Positions 45,250 to 56,442 of a DNA stretch of 64,000 nucleotides are shown here, piece by piece. The notes below the pieces were generated by a model, which saw only the letters and a program-made list of their open reading frames with translations, was not told the DNA's origin and did no database searches. The DNA comes from Gemmatimonadota bacterium. GTDB lineage: Bacteria > Gemmatimonadota > Gemmatimonadetes > Gemmatimonadales > Gemmatimonadaceae. The DNA is taken from assembly GCA_023249375.1 (NCBI GenBank), contig JAHFCT010000011.1:8199-72198 (forward strand). The letters run 5' to 3'. The position numbers and the translations under genes are program-made. Positions within the stretch are counted from its first letter, which is position 1. The number at the start of each line of letters is the position of its first letter.

Positions 45250-45608
45250 CGGTGCTGCTCCCGGCGCTTCTGCGCCCACGCGACGAACACGGCGAGCCCA
45301 ACGAGGGCCCCGGTGCTGTCCGCCAGAAAGTCGCCCAGCTCCATCGAGCGGCTGGGAATGAAATGTTGCTGATATTCGGTCAATGCTCCAAACGCGATGG
45401 CTCCCACCAGCGCCGGCCACCACGGCCTCGACGCCTCGCGAAGCGCGCGCGCCGCCAGTGCGGCCTGCACAGCGAACAGCGTGGCATGCACCAGCTTGTC
45501 GAGCCCGACGAACGCGAACGCTTGCGGCACCTCAGGCGGATGCGGCCAGAGCACGAGCGCTTCAATCAGTACCGCCCATCCCATCACCCAGCCCCACGAC
45601 GCCCGCAT
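45246..45608 (-). CDS. VanZ-like membrane protein
   Basis: A 120-residue protein with four hydrophobic helices. The FVGLDKLVHATLFAVQAALA and ALTEYQQHFIPSRSMELGDF motifs are typical of VanZ-like proteins (LDK..H...F; E..Q...P.R..D..D). It starts at ATG 45608, one base overlapping the ptsN-like stop in TGATG. VanZ itself confers low-level teicoplanin resistance; most homologues have no known function. Its stop overlaps the aspS start. Confidence 0.88.
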   Translation of the reverse strand: MRASWGWVMGWAVLIEALVLWPHPPEVPQAFAFVGLDKLVHATLFAVQAALAARALREASRPWWPALVGAIAFGALTEYQQHFIPSRSMELGDFLADSTGALVGLAVFVAWAQKRREQHR

Positions 45609-46063
45609 CAAGGCGTCTCCGATCGGGCAAGCACGGCGGCAAACGCCGCGGCATCCGCGGCACCGAACAACGCATCGCGCAGCGGATGATTGCGCATGAT
45701 GCGCGCGAGCCGCCCGAGCGCCTTGAGATGCACGCCGGCCTCCGCTTCGGTGGTCACGACGAGCACGCACAGACGCACCGGGACGCCGTCGGGCGCGAGA
45801 TAATCCTCGACGCCCTCGGCGATGCCAGCGGCCATGTGAATGCCGTCGATGACATTGGTGCGGCCGTGCGGCACGGCCAGCCCGTCACCGATGGCCGTGC
45901 TCGACACGGCCTCGCGCGCGAGCACCCCCTGAAACACCGTCTCCAGCGTCGCCGGATCGGCGTCGGGGAGCGCGAGTTCCACGAGTTCGCGAAACAGGGC
46001 GTGCCGTGAATGGCTTCCCAACGGAACGCGAATTCGTTCCAAAGGAAGCAGTGCGGTGAGCAA
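45608..46063 (-). CDS. PTS EIIA (PtsN-like) domain protein
   Basis: A 151-residue EIIA protein of the fructose/nitrogen PTS class. The phosphorylated His66 is in GLAVPHGRTN, and LERIRVPL and LARIMRNHPLRDALF match PtsN. The start is set at TTG 46063, which gives the family-typical N-terminus and has GGAG six bases upstream; a GTG at 46111 would add 16 residues. No EIIB/EIIC permease is near, so a regulatory role is likely. It heads the vanZ-aspS-phoH run. Confidence 0.88.
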   Translation of the reverse strand: MLTALLPLERIRVPLGSHSRHALFRELVELALPDADPATLETVFQGVLAREAVSSTAIGDGLAVPHGRTNVIDGIHMAAGIAEGVEDYLAPDGVPVRLCVLVVTTEAEAGVHLKALGRLARIMRNHPLRDALFGAADAAAFAAVLARSETP

Positions 46064-46132
46064 CCGGATCTCCGCAGGGGGAAACGGCGTAAATCTAACG
46101 GAGAACGACACTTGGTGGTAGCGACGAACGGC

Positions 46133-46161
46133 TTGACCCTGCCCCGCGGCTCGGGTATCCT
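46133..46161 (+). promoter_or_regulatory. Leaderless promoter of the barrel-like protein
   Basis: TTGACC (46133-46138), a 17-base spacer, and TATCCT (46156-46161). Transcription seven bases past the -10 would begin at 46168, which is the A of the start codon. No ribosome binding site is present, fitting a leaderless mRNA. Confidence 0.7.
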
Positions 46162-46167
46162 GCGCTG

Positions 46168-47064
46168 ATGCGGCATCTCTCGCTACTACTGATTGCGGCG
46201 GCGCTTCCGACCAGCGCCCTGAAGGCCCAGCTGGTACCAGGGCGAGATCTGCTGTCCTTCCCGCTTGGGCTGACGGCGGAAGCCCCGGCGTTTGGCACGG
46301 CCTCGGGGTTCGGCCTGTGGAATCCGGCGAGTATCGCGGTTCCGGAGGGCAGTCGTATACGCCTCGCCGTCGGCACGATGAGCGCCCCGGTGGACGTGGC
46401 GGTCTCGGCGCAGCTCGGCACCGTCGCCCTGCGCTGGCGTGATGGCACGACCGTTGGCGTCGGCATTGCCAGCGCCTCGGTCGCGGACTTGTTGCGCACC
46501 GATTCCGACCCGCAGTCGATCGGCGACGAGATTCCGTACATCACGACACTCGTCTCGCTCATCGCCGCGCGACCGATGGGTCCGGTGACGCTCGGCGCCG
46601 CGATGCGCGTTCGCAGCGGACGCCTCGACAACGAGTCGAGCCACGCCGTGTCGGTGGACGTCGGCGCGATCTCGCGCGGATTTGGATCGCGCGACGTGCG
46701 GCTGGCGCTTTCGACCTTTCTCGCGAGCCCATTCTCGCGCGCCCACGAGCGCGCCGAACTGCTCGCCGCCGTCGACGCGCGGCTCGCCGGCACCGACACG
46801 CTGCGCACGAGCCGACTCGGCGCGAGCCTCTCGATGGCCGACGGACTCCATCGTGAGGCATACGGCTTCGCCACCGCGCGTTGGGGACGCCTCGAAGGGC
46901 GCGTTGGCGCGGCGAGCACCTTTGCGTACGGCCACACGAACTGGCGCGAACGACTCGGCATCGCGTTCCATCACCGCGGCTACGTGATTGGCGTCGCCCG
47001 CGAGGAGAGCACGAGCAGCCTGTCGGCGACGTATCAGTTCACCCTCGGGTCCGTCCTCAAATGA
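46168..47064 (+). CDS. Predicted outer-membrane barrel-like protein
   Basis: An unrecognised 298-residue exported protein. The signal peptide (MRHLSLLLIAAALPTSALKA) is followed by many short amphipathic strands and ends YQFTLGSVLK with a terminal aromatic strand, as in outer-membrane barrels. The LWNPASIAVPEGSRIRL segment recalls PorV/PorQ-like barrels, whose mature part starts with an NPA motif. It is read from a leaderless promoter and overlaps rlmN by ATGA, an odd partner for a cell-envelope protein. Confidence 0.7.
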   Translation: MRHLSLLLIAAALPTSALKAQLVPGRDLLSFPLGLTAEAPAFGTASGFGLWNPASIAVPEGSRIRLAVGTMSAPVDVAVSAQLGTVALRWRDGTTVGVGIASASVADLLRTDSDPQSIGDEIPYITTLVSLIAARPMGPVTLGAAMRVRSGRLDNESSHAVSVDVGAISRGFGSRDVRLALSTFLASPFSRAHERAELLAAVDARLAGTDTLRTSRLGASLSMADGLHREAYGFATARWGRLEGRVGAASTFAYGHTNWRERLGIAFHHRGYVIGVAREESTSSLSATYQFTLGSVLK

Positions 47065-48152
47065 CCGAGACCGCGCCGCGCGTCAACCTGCTCGACCTTG
47101 CCCCCGCCGATGCCGAACGCGTGCTGCGCGAGTTCGCCGAGTCGCGCGGCGTTGGCGCGTATCGCGGCAGTCAGGTGGCGCGGCACGTGTGGTCGCCGCC
47201 GGCTGCCGATTTCCAGTCGATGAGCGATCTGCCGCTCGCGTTCCGAGCCGAACTCGATGCCGCATTCGTGATGCCGCGACTCGAACTCGCCGCTGAGCAA
47301 CGGTCCATCGATGGCACGCGCAAGTTCCTGTTCCGCCTGCACGACGGACAGACCATCGAAACCGTGTCGATTCCCGACGGCAACCGGGTGACGCTGTGCA
47401 TCTCGTCGCAGGCGGGGTGCGCGCTGCAGTGTTCGTTCTGCGCCACGGGGCTGATGGGGTTCTACCGCAACCTTCTGCCCTCCGAAATTGCCGGCCAGGT
47501 GCGCGAACTGGCACTGCTCCCCGAGCCGGTGACCCCGACGAACATCGTCTTCATGGGGATGGGCGAGCCGCTCATGAACTGGAAGGCGGTGCAGGTCGTG
47601 CTGACCATTCTCAACGATGCCAAGGGATGTGGCATCGGCGCGCGGCACATTACCGTCTCCACCGTCGGGATTCTCCCGGGCATCGAGGCGCTCGCGCAGC
47701 GGCCGGAGCAGTTCCGCCTGGCAATCTCCGTGCACGCACCGAGTGACGAACTGCGGCGGCGGCTGATGCCGGTGAACATCAAGTACCCGCTCGAAGAGGT
47801 CATTGATGCGGCGGCGGCGTTCAGCCGGCGCGTCACCTTCGAGTATGTGATGCTCGGCGGCGTCAACGACCAGTCGGCGCACGCCGCGGAGCTGGCGCGG
47901 CTCGCCAAGCACTGCGGCGCGTTCGTCAACCTGATCCCGCTGCATCCCGGCGGCGCGGGTTCGTACACGCCGACATCCGCCGAGGGGATCAAGCGCTTCG
48001 CCGGCATGATCGCGCGGCACGGCGTGGAAGTGGCGATTCGCAAGAGCCGCGGCACCGACATCGCCGCGGCCTGCGGCCAGCTACGGGTAGAGCGACTGAA
48101 GCGGCGCCCGCCAGGAGCGCCCAACCAGAATAGTCAGGTCGAGATAGCGTAG
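47061..48152 (+). CDS. rlmN: 23S rRNA (A2503-C2)/tRNA (A37-C2) methyltransferase
   Basis: Radical-SAM methyltransferase of 363 residues. The cluster motif is CALQCSFCATG (Cys120, Cys124, Cys127). The GMGEPLMNW and STVGILPGI segments are conserved, and Cys338 in AAACGQL is the catalytic Cys near the C-terminus. The start at MTETAPRVNLLDLAP overlaps the previous gene by ATGA. About 25 residues follow the CGQL motif, an unmatched tail which runs antisense to the end of the gene at 48081. Confidence 0.96.
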   Translation: MTETAPRVNLLDLAPADAERVLREFAESRGVGAYRGSQVARHVWSPPAADFQSMSDLPLAFRAELDAAFVMPRLELAAEQRSIDGTRKFLFRLHDGQTIETVSIPDGNRVTLCISSQAGCALQCSFCATGLMGFYRNLLPSEIAGQVRELALLPEPVTPTNIVFMGMGEPLMNWKAVQVVLTILNDAKGCGIGARHITVSTVGILPGIEALAQRPEQFRLAISVHAPSDELRRRLMPVNIKYPLEEVIDAAAAFSRRVTFEYVMLGGVNDQSAHAAELARLAKHCGAFVNLIPLHPGGAGSYTPTSAEGIKRFAGMIARHGVEVAIRKSRGTDIAAACGQLRVERLKRRPPGAPNQNSQVEIA

Positions 48153-48578
48153 CGAGTCGGGGCGCGCTTCCACGCGCGCACCTCCAATGGACGCCGCCGC
48201 CAACCGCGCCCAGTCGGGATGCCCCGAACGATCGAGCACCAGCGAGCTGTCGCGGCGCTCCTTCTCCGGTGCGGTCACGGTGCTCACCACGTCAAAGCCC
48301 TGGTCGCGCAGCCACGCCGTCGCGAGCCGGCCAAGACCGCGCGTGGCCGTCGCGTTCACCACCTCGACCTTGATGCGCACGGAATCCGGCACGACGCGCG
48401 CGGGACGCGTGGCTGGCCCCGTCGCGTCCACCGGTGCCGAGGTGCCGGGTGCACGCGTCGCTCGTACGCGATAGATGACGAAGAACGTCGCGCCCAGGAC
48501 GAGCGCCATCGCCACGCGCCGACGGCGCCGTCGCGTGGCGTCACTCGCGAGCCTCGGCGTTACCGAACCGAATTCCAC
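48081..48578 (-). CDS. LytR C-terminal-domain membrane protein
   Basis: A 165-residue protein with a basic N-terminus (RRRRRR), one membrane helix (VAMALVLGATFFVIYRV) and a periplasmic LytR_C domain (VRIKVEVVNATATRGLGRLA, SLVLDRSGHPDWARLAA, LTILVGRSW). Stand-alone LytR_C proteins are often encoded beside yqeK, as here. The start is a GTG overlapping the YqeK-like gene by 19 bases. Its last 72 bases overlap the end of rlmN on the opposite strand. Confidence 0.85.
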   Translation of the reverse strand: MEFGSVTPRLASDATRRRRRRVAMALVLGATFFVIYRVRATRAPGTSAPVDATGPATRPARVVPDSVRIKVEVVNATATRGLGRLATAWLRDQGFDVVSTVTAPEKERRDSSLVLDRSGHPDWARLAAASIGGARVEARPDSLRYLDLTILVGRSWRAPLQSLYP

Positions 48579-49096
48579 AGGTCGACCGTGCGTTCAAAGA
48601 CCCGGTTCCCTTCGCGCAGCGTCCACTCGAGGCGCATGCGCACGGCCTGACGAAAGACACCGTCGAAGTTGTGCGGCAGTTGCGCCGCCATGAACGCGCG
48701 GTCGGTCTGCATGAAGCGGCGGCCCGGCTCGAGAAAATCGGCCATGAAGAGCGCGCGCCCGGTGCGGTCCCACTCGGGATGCCCCACCGTGTGCCAGCGC
48801 ACCGCCTCGAGGACGCTCCGCCGCACCTCGCCCTCGCGTTCGAGCATGATGGCGGCCGCGGGCCCGTGCAGGATGCCGTCGGGAAGGTCGGGCGCCTCGA
48901 TGATGCCGCGGAGGATGTCCGGCGTGGCGTCGCGCAGCGCGTCGTGCCAGCGGCCCGCATCATGCCACGCCTGCGCCTCGGCGGCGTCGAGATGCATGCG
49001 CTCGGCCCAGTTGTCGAGCAGTGCGGTGACACGCGCGATGTGCGCGCGCCGCTTGTCGCCGACGACCGCCCAGTCGGGAAGCACCGGCTCGGTCAC
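48560..49096 (-). CDS. HD-domain phosphohydrolase, YqeK-like
   Basis: A 178-residue HD-domain protein. Metal ligands are seen in [22 protein letters not shown] (HD), [18 protein letters not shown] and [10 protein letters not shown], the YqeK pattern. YqeK hydrolyses diadenosine tetraphosphate in Gram-positive bacteria. Its usual neighbours nadD and rsfS are missing but LytR_C is present. GTG at 49096 overlaps the chemoreceptor stop by GTGA. Confidence 0.85.
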   Translation of the reverse strand: MTEPVLPDWAVVGDKRRAHIARVTALLDNWAERMHLDAAEAQAWHDAGRWHDALRDATPDILRGIIEAPDLPDGILHGPAAAIMLEREGEVRRSVLEAVRWHTVGHPEWDRTGRALFMADFLEPGRRFMQTDRAFMAAQLPHNFDGVFRQAVRMRLEWTLREGNRVFERTVDLWNSVR

Positions 49097-51174
49097 TGCA
49101 CGCTCGCGAGCTTGCGGGCGAGGTCGCCGAGGTTGGCGGCGACGCCGCGCAGGGCGTGGGTGGCGCCTTCGAGTTCGCGCAGGGCCGACGCCTGATCCGC
49201 CGCGGCGACGGCGACGTGCTCGGCGCTGGACCGGTTGCGCGCCGAGATGTCGGAGACGCGCGCGACGCGTTCGCGCAGGTGCCGGAACTCCGCTTCCTGC
49301 TCGCGCGAGGTGCGGGCGATGCGATGTGCGCGATCGGCGCCGGTCGCCGTGGCTTGCACGATGGCATCCAGCGCGCCGCGCGCCGCACTCGAGAGCTGCT
49401 CGACGTCGCGCACCATCTCGTGACCGGCGTCCATCTGGTCGGCGACGGCGCGCATGCGCGTTTCGAAACTGCGCAGCAGATCGCCCGCCTTGTCGGACGC
49501 CACGCGGCTTTCCTCCGCCAGCTTGCGCACTTCATCGGCGACGACGGCGAAACCGCGCCCATGCTCGCCGGCGCGCGCCGCTTCGATGGCGGCGTTCAGC
49601 GCCAGCAGGTTGGTCTGCTCGGCGAGTTCGCGGATGGTGTGAATGAACGCCGTGATCTCGCCGGTGGCCGCGCGCAGCGCATCAATCTGCCCGGAACTCT
49701 CCGCGACAAACGCCTGCGCCCGCTCGAGCCGCCCAATCGTCGTGCCAATGGTGTCGTGATGCTCGCGGGCGATGTCCGTGGCGCGCCGGCTCGCCTCCTC
49801 CGCCTCGCCGCCGTCGCGCACCACGTGCTCGGTGGCGGCGAACAGCGTGTCGGTGGCTTCGAGGCTGCGCGCCACCTGCTCGCCTTCCTCCGTCAGCGCG
49901 CGCGTGATGTCATTGCCGGTGCGCGCCACCTGCTCGCCGCGCGCGCGCAGCGTGCGCGCCGACTCGGTCAGCGTCTCGATCTCGTGCGAGAGGCGGTCCA
50001 GCATCTCGAGCATGGGGAGCCGCAGGTCGTGGATCTGCAGCGTCGTGGCCACCTGCGAGGCGAAGCGCTTGATGAGCATCGCCGCCTTGGGGCCGTACAT
50101 GTTCGACTTGTGGTGCTGCAGCTCGACGATGCCGACGTTGCGCTCGCCGAACCGGAGCGGCACCACCGCCGCCGTGCGCACACCAGGGACGAACCGCTCC
50201 ATGCGCGGGTCCTTTCGCGTGTCGCGCACGATCTGCGGCTCGCCGCTGGCCAGCGCGAGTGCACGCAGGCGGCGTCCATCCTCCGACTCACGCGGGCTCG
50301 GGTCGAGCAAGCCGTGACCGCCATGGTAGACGACAAACAGACCGTTGCTGTCCACGCGATAGATGCGAAGGTCGGTCCAGTCGACGAGCCGGTGCGCCAG
50401 CGATTCGATGCGGCGGAAACTCTCGCCGAGCGACACCGCCGACGACACCACCTGCTCCATCGCCAGGATGATGTTGAGTTCCTCGGCGGCGATCGATTCC
50501 TCGAGGATGCGGCGGATGAGCAGGCCGGCAAACGAGAGCACCACCATCACGAGCAACGTCCCGATCTCGCCCAGCGACTGGAAGGCCGCGAGCACCAGGC
50601 AGGCGCCCACCGTTCCCGCGCCGAAGGTGATGACTTCGTAGCGCAGGATGAGCGACCGCTCTTCGACCAGCAGTTTGTTGCGGATGAGCAGCGAGAAGTA
50701 GAGCAGCCCGCGACTGAAGGCGAAGTGCGCGAGGAAGAAGGCCGCCACCGCGGGCAGATTGTCGGTGACGAAGCCGGTGCGCAGGTGCGAGCCGGCCGTC
50801 ACCGCGACGCCGGCGTACACGCCGTACGACGCCACGAGCGCCAGGACTTCGCGCCCCGCGTTGATCCACGAAATCGAGATGCTCTTGCGCAGCGCCAGCC
50901 AGTCGCCAAAGAAGGTGCCGGCCGCGAGACCGAACGCCGCCGTGGACGGACCCGCCAGCAACGACCCGCCCACGGCCACCATCCCGAGCAGGTTGAGCGC
51001 CGAGTATTTTGTCAGCGGCAACTGATACGTGCGCAGCACGGCCGTCATCGCGATCATCGCCGTCAAGACGACGACGTGCAGGCTCCACGCCGGGTCGTAC
51101 CACGCCACGGCGACGAGGAGACCGGTGCCGAGCATCGGCACCAGGCGCTGCTGGATGCGCAGCACCGCGTTCAC
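49093..51174 (-). CDS. Methyl-accepting chemotaxis protein with 7-helix and GAF sensor
   Basis: Chemoreceptor-like protein of 693 residues. The N-terminal 230 residues hold about six to seven membrane helices with no periplasmic domain. A GAF domain follows (about 240-390; [18 protein letters not shown]), then a long coiled coil with the signalling tip [18 protein letters not shown] and [16 protein letters not shown]. No HAMP domain or CheB/CheR tether is visible. It starts with GTG inside the trpA stop (GTGA), so it is translationally tied to tryptophan synthase. No other che gene is in the window. Confidence 0.93.
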   Translation of the reverse strand: MNAVLRIQQRLVPMLGTGLLVAVAWYDPAWSLHVVVLTAMIAMTAVLRTYQLPLTKYSALNLLGMVAVGGSLLAGPSTAAFGLAAGTFFGDWLALRKSISISWINAGREVLALVASYGVYAGVAVTAGSHLRTGFVTDNLPAVAAFFLAHFAFSRGLLYFSLLIRNKLLVEERSLILRYEVITFGAGTVGACLVLAAFQSLGEIGTLLVMVVLSFAGLLIRRILEESIAAEELNIILAMEQVVSSAVSLGESFRRIESLAHRLVDWTDLRIYRVDSNGLFVVYHGGHGLLDPSPRESEDGRRLRALALASGEPQIVRDTRKDPRMERFVPGVRTAAVVPLRFGERNVGIVELQHHKSNMYGPKAAMLIKRFASQVATTLQIHDLRLPMLEMLDRLSHEIETLTESARTLRARGEQVARTGNDITRALTEEGEQVARSLEATDTLFAATEHVVRDGGEAEEASRRATDIAREHHDTIGTTIGRLERAQAFVAESSGQIDALRAATGEITAFIHTIRELAEQTNLLALNAAIEAARAGEHGRGFAVVADEVRKLAEESRVASDKAGDLLRSFETRMRAVADQMDAGHEMVRDVEQLSSAARGALDAIVQATATGADRAHRIARTSREQEAEFRHLRERVARVSDISARNRSSAEHVAVAAADQASALRELEGATHALRGVAANLGDLARKLASVQ

Positions 51175-51944
51175 GCCGACTGCTCGTCGAGCGCGCGGCG
51201 CAGCCCGCCGGCGAGCGCGGCGGCCGCCGCCACGGATGTGTCGGCCGCGCGCACGATCGCACTGCCAACGACGATGCCGTCGGCATGCGCACCGACCGTG
51301 CGCGCATGCTCGGGCCGCGAAATGCCGAAGCCGACGCAGATGGGCAGCGTACAGACGCCGCGCAGCGTGGCGATGGTCTGCGGCAGATCCTCAGGGAGCG
51401 TGTCACTCACGCCGGTCACGCCGAGTCGCGAGATGAGATAGACGAATCCGCGGCCGTGGCGCGCGATCGCTTCCATGCGGCCGCGCGGCGTGGTGGGTGC
51501 GACGAGCCGCACAAAGTCCAGCGGCCCCTCGCCCAGCCACGCCTCGCGCGCCGGATCGCTGCCGAGTGGAAGGTCGGTCACGAGCACGCCGTGGACCCCG
51601 GCGTCAGCCGCGCGGCGCAGCACGCCGGGCCCAGCGGCGAGCAGCGGGTTGAGATAACTGAAGAGCACCACCGGAATGCCGAGCTGGGCGCGCGCCACGA
51701 GCTCGAGCGCGCCGTCGAGATGCACGCCGTGCGTCAGCGCCGTCTGCGAGCTGGCCTGAATGACGGGGCCGTCCGCCATCGGATCGGAGAATGGCACGCC
51801 GACTTCGAGCACGTCGGCGCCGGCGTCCTCGAGCGCCTGCCAGAGTTCCACGCTGCGCACCGGATCGGGATGGCCGGCGGTGGCGTAACAGACGAGGGCG
51901 CGTCGTCCCTTGGCCCGGAGCGCGTCAAAGCGAGCAGTCAGCAC
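51171..51944 (-). CDS. trpA: Tryptophan synthase alpha subunit
   Basis: TrpA, 257 residues, cleaves indole-3-glycerol phosphate and passes indole to TrpB. Catalytic Glu47 and Asp58 are in [19 protein letters not shown]; the [14 protein letters not shown] and [12 protein letters not shown] segments and [10 protein letters not shown] phosphate loop are present. It begins with GTG six bases after the HD-GYP stop and is separated from trpB by three other genes, whereas trpB-trpA adjacency is the norm. Confidence 0.97.
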   Translation of the reverse strand: MLTARFDALRAKGRRALVCYATAGHPDPVRSVELWQALEDAGADVLEVGVPFSDPMADGPVIQASSQTALTHGVHLDGALELVARAQLGIPVVLFSYLNPLLAAGPGVLRRAADAGVHGVLVTDLPLGSDPAREAWLGEGPLDFVRLVAPTTPRGRMEAIARHGRGFVYLISRLGVTGVSDTLPEDLPQTIATLRGVCTLPICVGFGISRPEHARTVGAHADGIVVGSAIVRAADTSVAAAAALAGGLRRALDEQSA

Positions 51945-51950
51945 GTCAGT

Positions 51951-53444
51951 TTAGACGAAGTAGTCGCCGACGCGAATGCCGTAACGGTCGGGATCGGCGG
52001 TCTTGATGATGGTCCGGCGAAAGTCGCCGGACTCGGCGCGTTCGGTCAGGTCGACCACGCTGCCAGGATATTGCACGTTGCCCAGATCGTCGCTGACGAT
52101 GCGCACCAGCGGACGCGACAGGCTCTCGGGATCGGGATTCGCCGCGTGCACGATGGCCAGCTCGAACGTGTCGAGCACGACGAACGTGCCCACGGGATAG
52201 ATGCCGAGCAGATTGATGAACGCCTTGACGATCGTCGGGTCCATGCCGCGCCGCGGATTGTCGCGCATCTCCTGCAGCACGGCCGACGGCGCCATCGGCG
52301 TCGTCTGGTACGACCGCCGCGACGTGGCCGCGTCAAAGCCGTCGGCCACCGCGACGATCTTGGAATAGAACATCAGATCCTTGGTGCGGAGGCTACGCGG
52401 ATAGCCCGTAAGGTCGCGCTTCATATGGTGCTGGAAGGCGACGAGCATCGAGCGATACGGGAACTCCTGCTGGTCGCGCACCGAGAAGAGCGCGAGCACG
52501 CCGTGCCACGGATGCGCGGCGATGGCGCGCCACTCCTCGTCCGTGAGCACGTCGGCCTTGTTGATGATATCGGCCGGCACGCGCGCCTTGCCGATGTCGT
52601 GGAACAGCGCGGCCATCCCCAAGTCGTAGAGTTGCAGTCGCGTGAGCGCGAGGCGGCGCCCCAGCGCAATCGAGAAGATGCACACGTTCACGGAATGCGT
52701 GAACGTGTAGTCGTCGTAGTCGCGGATAGTGGTCAGCCCCACGAGCGACGTTTCGTCGGCGAGAATCTGGTCGACGATGCCCTGCACCACGCGCTTGATC
52801 TTCTTGATGTTCGCGCTCTGCCCCATGCGCACCGAGTTGATGACTTCCTTCGTCGCCGACACGGAGCGCGCATACGTGCGCTTGGCCTTCTCCTTCGACT
52901 CCACCTGCTGGCCGCCCTGGTCCTCGTCCGACTCCACGAGCGGCGCGAGCTCGAACGCGGTGATGCCGGTATCCTGCAGCCGTGTGAGCAGCGCCGCGTA
53001 TCGCTGCACGGCGTCGGCGCCTTGGGGGTTCTGCAGGAAACCGAGCATCACCGTCCAGTCGCGGGTGGCCGGCGCGCGAAGGGCGCGCAGCGTGCCGATG
53101 CCGTTCTGACGGAACTGCGAGAGCAGCGCGCTGAAGCTCGAGTAGTTGTCGAGGTCCAGGCGCAGCCGCGTGCTGTTCACGAAGATGAACTCGCCCGCGA
53201 CGCGGAACTCGCACTCCTTTTCGCGGGTCAGCAGGTCGTTCGTGATCTGCGAGAGATCCTGCAGCGACTGCTGCACCACGGCGTTCTCGAACGGATACAT
53301 GCGCAGGTTCCGCATGGTGCCGTAGAACGCGAGAATGAACGAGCGGCTGGCGACGCGGACGTACGCTTCACCCGTCACCTCGCTCAAGGCCTGCATCGAA
53401 ATGGACGAGCGCAGCGCGATGGACGCGCGCGGGGTCGTGGTCAC
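51951..53444 (-). CDS. HD-GYP domain protein (probable c-di-GMP phosphodiesterase)
   Basis: A 497-residue protein with an HD-GYP domain (about 230-420): FTHSVNVCIFSIALG, LFHDIGKARVPADIINK, HPWHGVLAL, FQHHMKRDLTGYP (GYP motif) and KIVAVADGFDAATS. These motifs keep the metal ligands, so hydrolysis of c-di-GMP is likely. The N-terminal 200 residues (FILAFYGTMRNLRMYPFENAV) are of unknown type. GTG at 53444 overlaps the HEAT-protein stop. It lies between trpB and trpA, apparently in one operon. Confidence 0.9.
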   Translation of the reverse strand: MTTTPRASIALRSSISMQALSEVTGEAYVRVASRSFILAFYGTMRNLRMYPFENAVVQQSLQDLSQITNDLLTREKECEFRVAGEFIFVNSTRLRLDLDNYSSFSALLSQFRQNGIGTLRALRAPATRDWTVMLGFLQNPQGADAVQRYAALLTRLQDTGITAFELAPLVESDEDQGGQQVESKEKAKRTYARSVSATKEVINSVRMGQSANIKKIKRVVQGIVDQILADETSLVGLTTIRDYDDYTFTHSVNVCIFSIALGRRLALTRLQLYDLGMAALFHDIGKARVPADIINKADVLTDEEWRAIAAHPWHGVLALFSVRDQQEFPYRSMLVAFQHHMKRDLTGYPRSLRTKDLMFYSKIVAVADGFDAATSRRSYQTTPMAPSAVLQEMRDNPRRGMDPTIVKAFINLLGIYPVGTFVVLDTFELAIVHAANPDPESLSRPLVRIVSDDLGNVQYPGSVVDLTERAESGDFRRTIIKTADPDRYGIRVGDYFV

Positions 53445-55213
53445 TGGCCGCCTCCCCGCATCGCGCGGCTGACCGCGTTGCGCACCACGACATCCTTGTC
53501 GCCGTCGGCGCGCTGCAGCGACTCGCGGGCCGACGCGCTGCCGACGCGCCCAAGCGCCACCGCGGCGCAGGCGCGCAGCTCCGGATCTTCCTTGCGCGCG
53601 AAAATCCCGCCCTTGCTGTTCAGCAGGCTGTCGAGGAAGCTGACCCCGGCGTCACCGCAGAGCGAGCCATAGAGTTCGAAAAACGCCAGGCGCTCCGTGC
53701 GATCGGCCTCGCGCAGTTCCTTGCCCTTCACCGCGGCTTCCACCTTGGCGAGGGCCGGACGATACTGCCGGGCCATGAGCGTGCGCGCCGCGAGCACGCG
53801 GATGTCGCGCTCGCCGTCCACCAGCGCGCGCTCCATCGCCTGCAGCGCACCGGGCGATCCGATGTCACCCAGCGATGCGAGCACGGCCATGCGCAGATCA
53901 CGGTCGCCGTGCTCCAGCACGCGCGCCATCGCCGGCACGCCGGCCGCCGTGCGCATCGCGCCGCACCGCCGAATGGCCTCCAGCGCCACCTCGTGCGACG
54001 GATCGGCAATGAGCTTCACCAGTTCGGCAGTGGCCGTCTCGGCGATGCGCGTCGCGGCCGCCTCGAGCAACGGGCGCAGCCCCACGTTCTGGGCGCGCGG
54101 CAGCCAGGCGAAGATGGTCGCCAGCGATGACGGATGCAGCTGCGCGAACAGCGCGTTGATGTCGGCCGACGACGGCAGCACCGGCGCAACATCCATCGCC
54201 TCGAGCAGCTGCGACAGCGCCGCGGGCTCACTGAGACGCGCCGCCATCGAGCCCAGCCGCTGCCTGGTTTCCGGCTGCACTTCGCGCGCGCGCTCGAGCG
54301 TCAGCGTCGCTTCGCTCAGCAGGTACGCGACATTGGCGAACTGGCCGGCGGACAACAGGTGCAGCATCAGCGCCTCGATGTCCGCCAGGACCTCGGCGCG
54401 CACGAGCGGATCAATCTGAAATTCGAAGATGTCGAGCAGCGAGTCCAGCACGCCGCGGCGCAGGTCGCTGGCATACTCGCGCAGCGTCTCCTGGCGCAGG
54501 TACTCCACTTCCTTGTCGTCAAGGAAGTACAGCGTCGCGTCGAAGTCATCCATGCGGACGATGCCCGACGGCTTCTGCGACTCGGCAGCACCGCCGGAAT
54601 CCTTCGCGGTTTTCTCGGCGTCTTCCTTGGCCTCGAGCACCGCCTCCTTGGGATCATCGGCGGCGACACCGCCCGCCCGCGGCCACTTGCCCGGTTCCGG
54701 CGACGTCTCGAGCGAGCCGCCTTCGTCGTTGACGTCGACGTAGCGGTACTGCAAAGTCGTGAACTCATTCTCCCAGAGGAGCGTGAGCAGATCGTCCTCG
54801 TTGGCGAGTGCGTGACGCACCTTGGGGATCATGTCGAGAAACTCCACCAACTCCTGTCCCTCGAATCCCTTCTGGAGCGTTAGTTCGCGCAGGCCGTCCT
54901 TGAACAGCATCCACGGCAGTGAATCGGACGCCTTGGTCGGCTCCTCGAGCACTTTTTGGCCGAACCACTCCAGCGCGGTGTCGGTGACCATGAGCCGCAC
55001 GGCGTCGGTCTCTTCCCACAGCGGCGCAAAAATCGCGCGCATCTGCTCGAGCGAGCGGGCGTAGCTCGGGTTGTTGTGATTGTTCAGATACAGCAAATGC
55101 GCCCGAATGGTCTTATCGAGCTGACGCAGCATCTCCGCGACCAACTGCGGCGAAAACGGCGGCTCGAGACCCTCGGGTCCCTGGTCCGACACAGCAACCG
55201 GTGTCACGGTCAT
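53441..55213 (-). CDS. HEAT-repeat protein
   Basis: A 590-residue cytoplasmic protein of alpha-helical repeats. The clearest HEAT units are in the C-terminal half (VALEAIRRCGAMRTAAGVPA, LRMAVLASLGDIGSPGALQA, LRACAAVALGRVGSASARES). The N-terminal part shares the QLDKTIRAHLLYLNNHN and MLFKDGLRELTLQKGFEGQE type of sequence with no known function, and an acidic low-complexity linker sits near 170-215. It is coupled to the HD-GYP gene, suggesting the two proteins interact. The ATG overlaps the stop of a 14-codon mini-ORF. Confidence 0.85.
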   Translation of the reverse strand: MTVTPVAVSDQGPEGLEPPFSPQLVAEMLRQLDKTIRAHLLYLNNHNNPSYARSLEQMRAIFAPLWEETDAVRLMVTDTALEWFGQKVLEEPTKASDSLPWMLFKDGLRELTLQKGFEGQELVEFLDMIPKVRHALANEDDLLTLLWENEFTTLQYRYVDVNDEGGSLETSPEPGKWPRAGGVAADDPKEAVLEAKEDAEKTAKDSGGAAESQKPSGIVRMDDFDATLYFLDDKEVEYLRQETLREYASDLRRGVLDSLLDIFEFQIDPLVRAEVLADIEALMLHLLSAGQFANVAYLLSEATLTLERAREVQPETRQRLGSMAARLSEPAALSQLLEAMDVAPVLPSSADINALFAQLHPSSLATIFAWLPRAQNVGLRPLLEAAATRIAETATAELVKLIADPSHEVALEAIRRCGAMRTAAGVPAMARVLEHGDRDLRMAVLASLGDIGSPGALQAMERALVDGERDIRVLAARTLMARQYRPALAKVEAAVKGKELREADRTERLAFFELYGSLCGDAGVSFLDSLLNSKGGIFARKEDPELRACAAVALGRVGSASARESLQRADGDKDVVVRNAVSRAMRGGGQ

Positions 55214-55250
55214 CCGTGCAAGATACCGGTTTCTTCGAGCGGCGTCACGG

Positions 55251-55254
<4 letters not shown>
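55210..55254 (-). CDS. 14-codon mini-ORF linking trpB to the HEAT gene
   Basis: The frame [14 protein letters not shown] starts in an ATGA overlap with the trpB stop and ends in an ATGA overlap with the HEAT-protein start. Its first five codons duplicate those of the HEAT gene (both MTVTP), and GGATGACCGTGACGCCG matches GGATGACCGTGACACCG at 16 of 17 bases. It looks like a duplication of the HEAT start region that kept translational coupling. Whether a peptide of this length has any role is unknown. Confidence 0.6.
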
Positions 55255-56441
<1,187 letters not shown>

Positions 56442-56442
56442 C

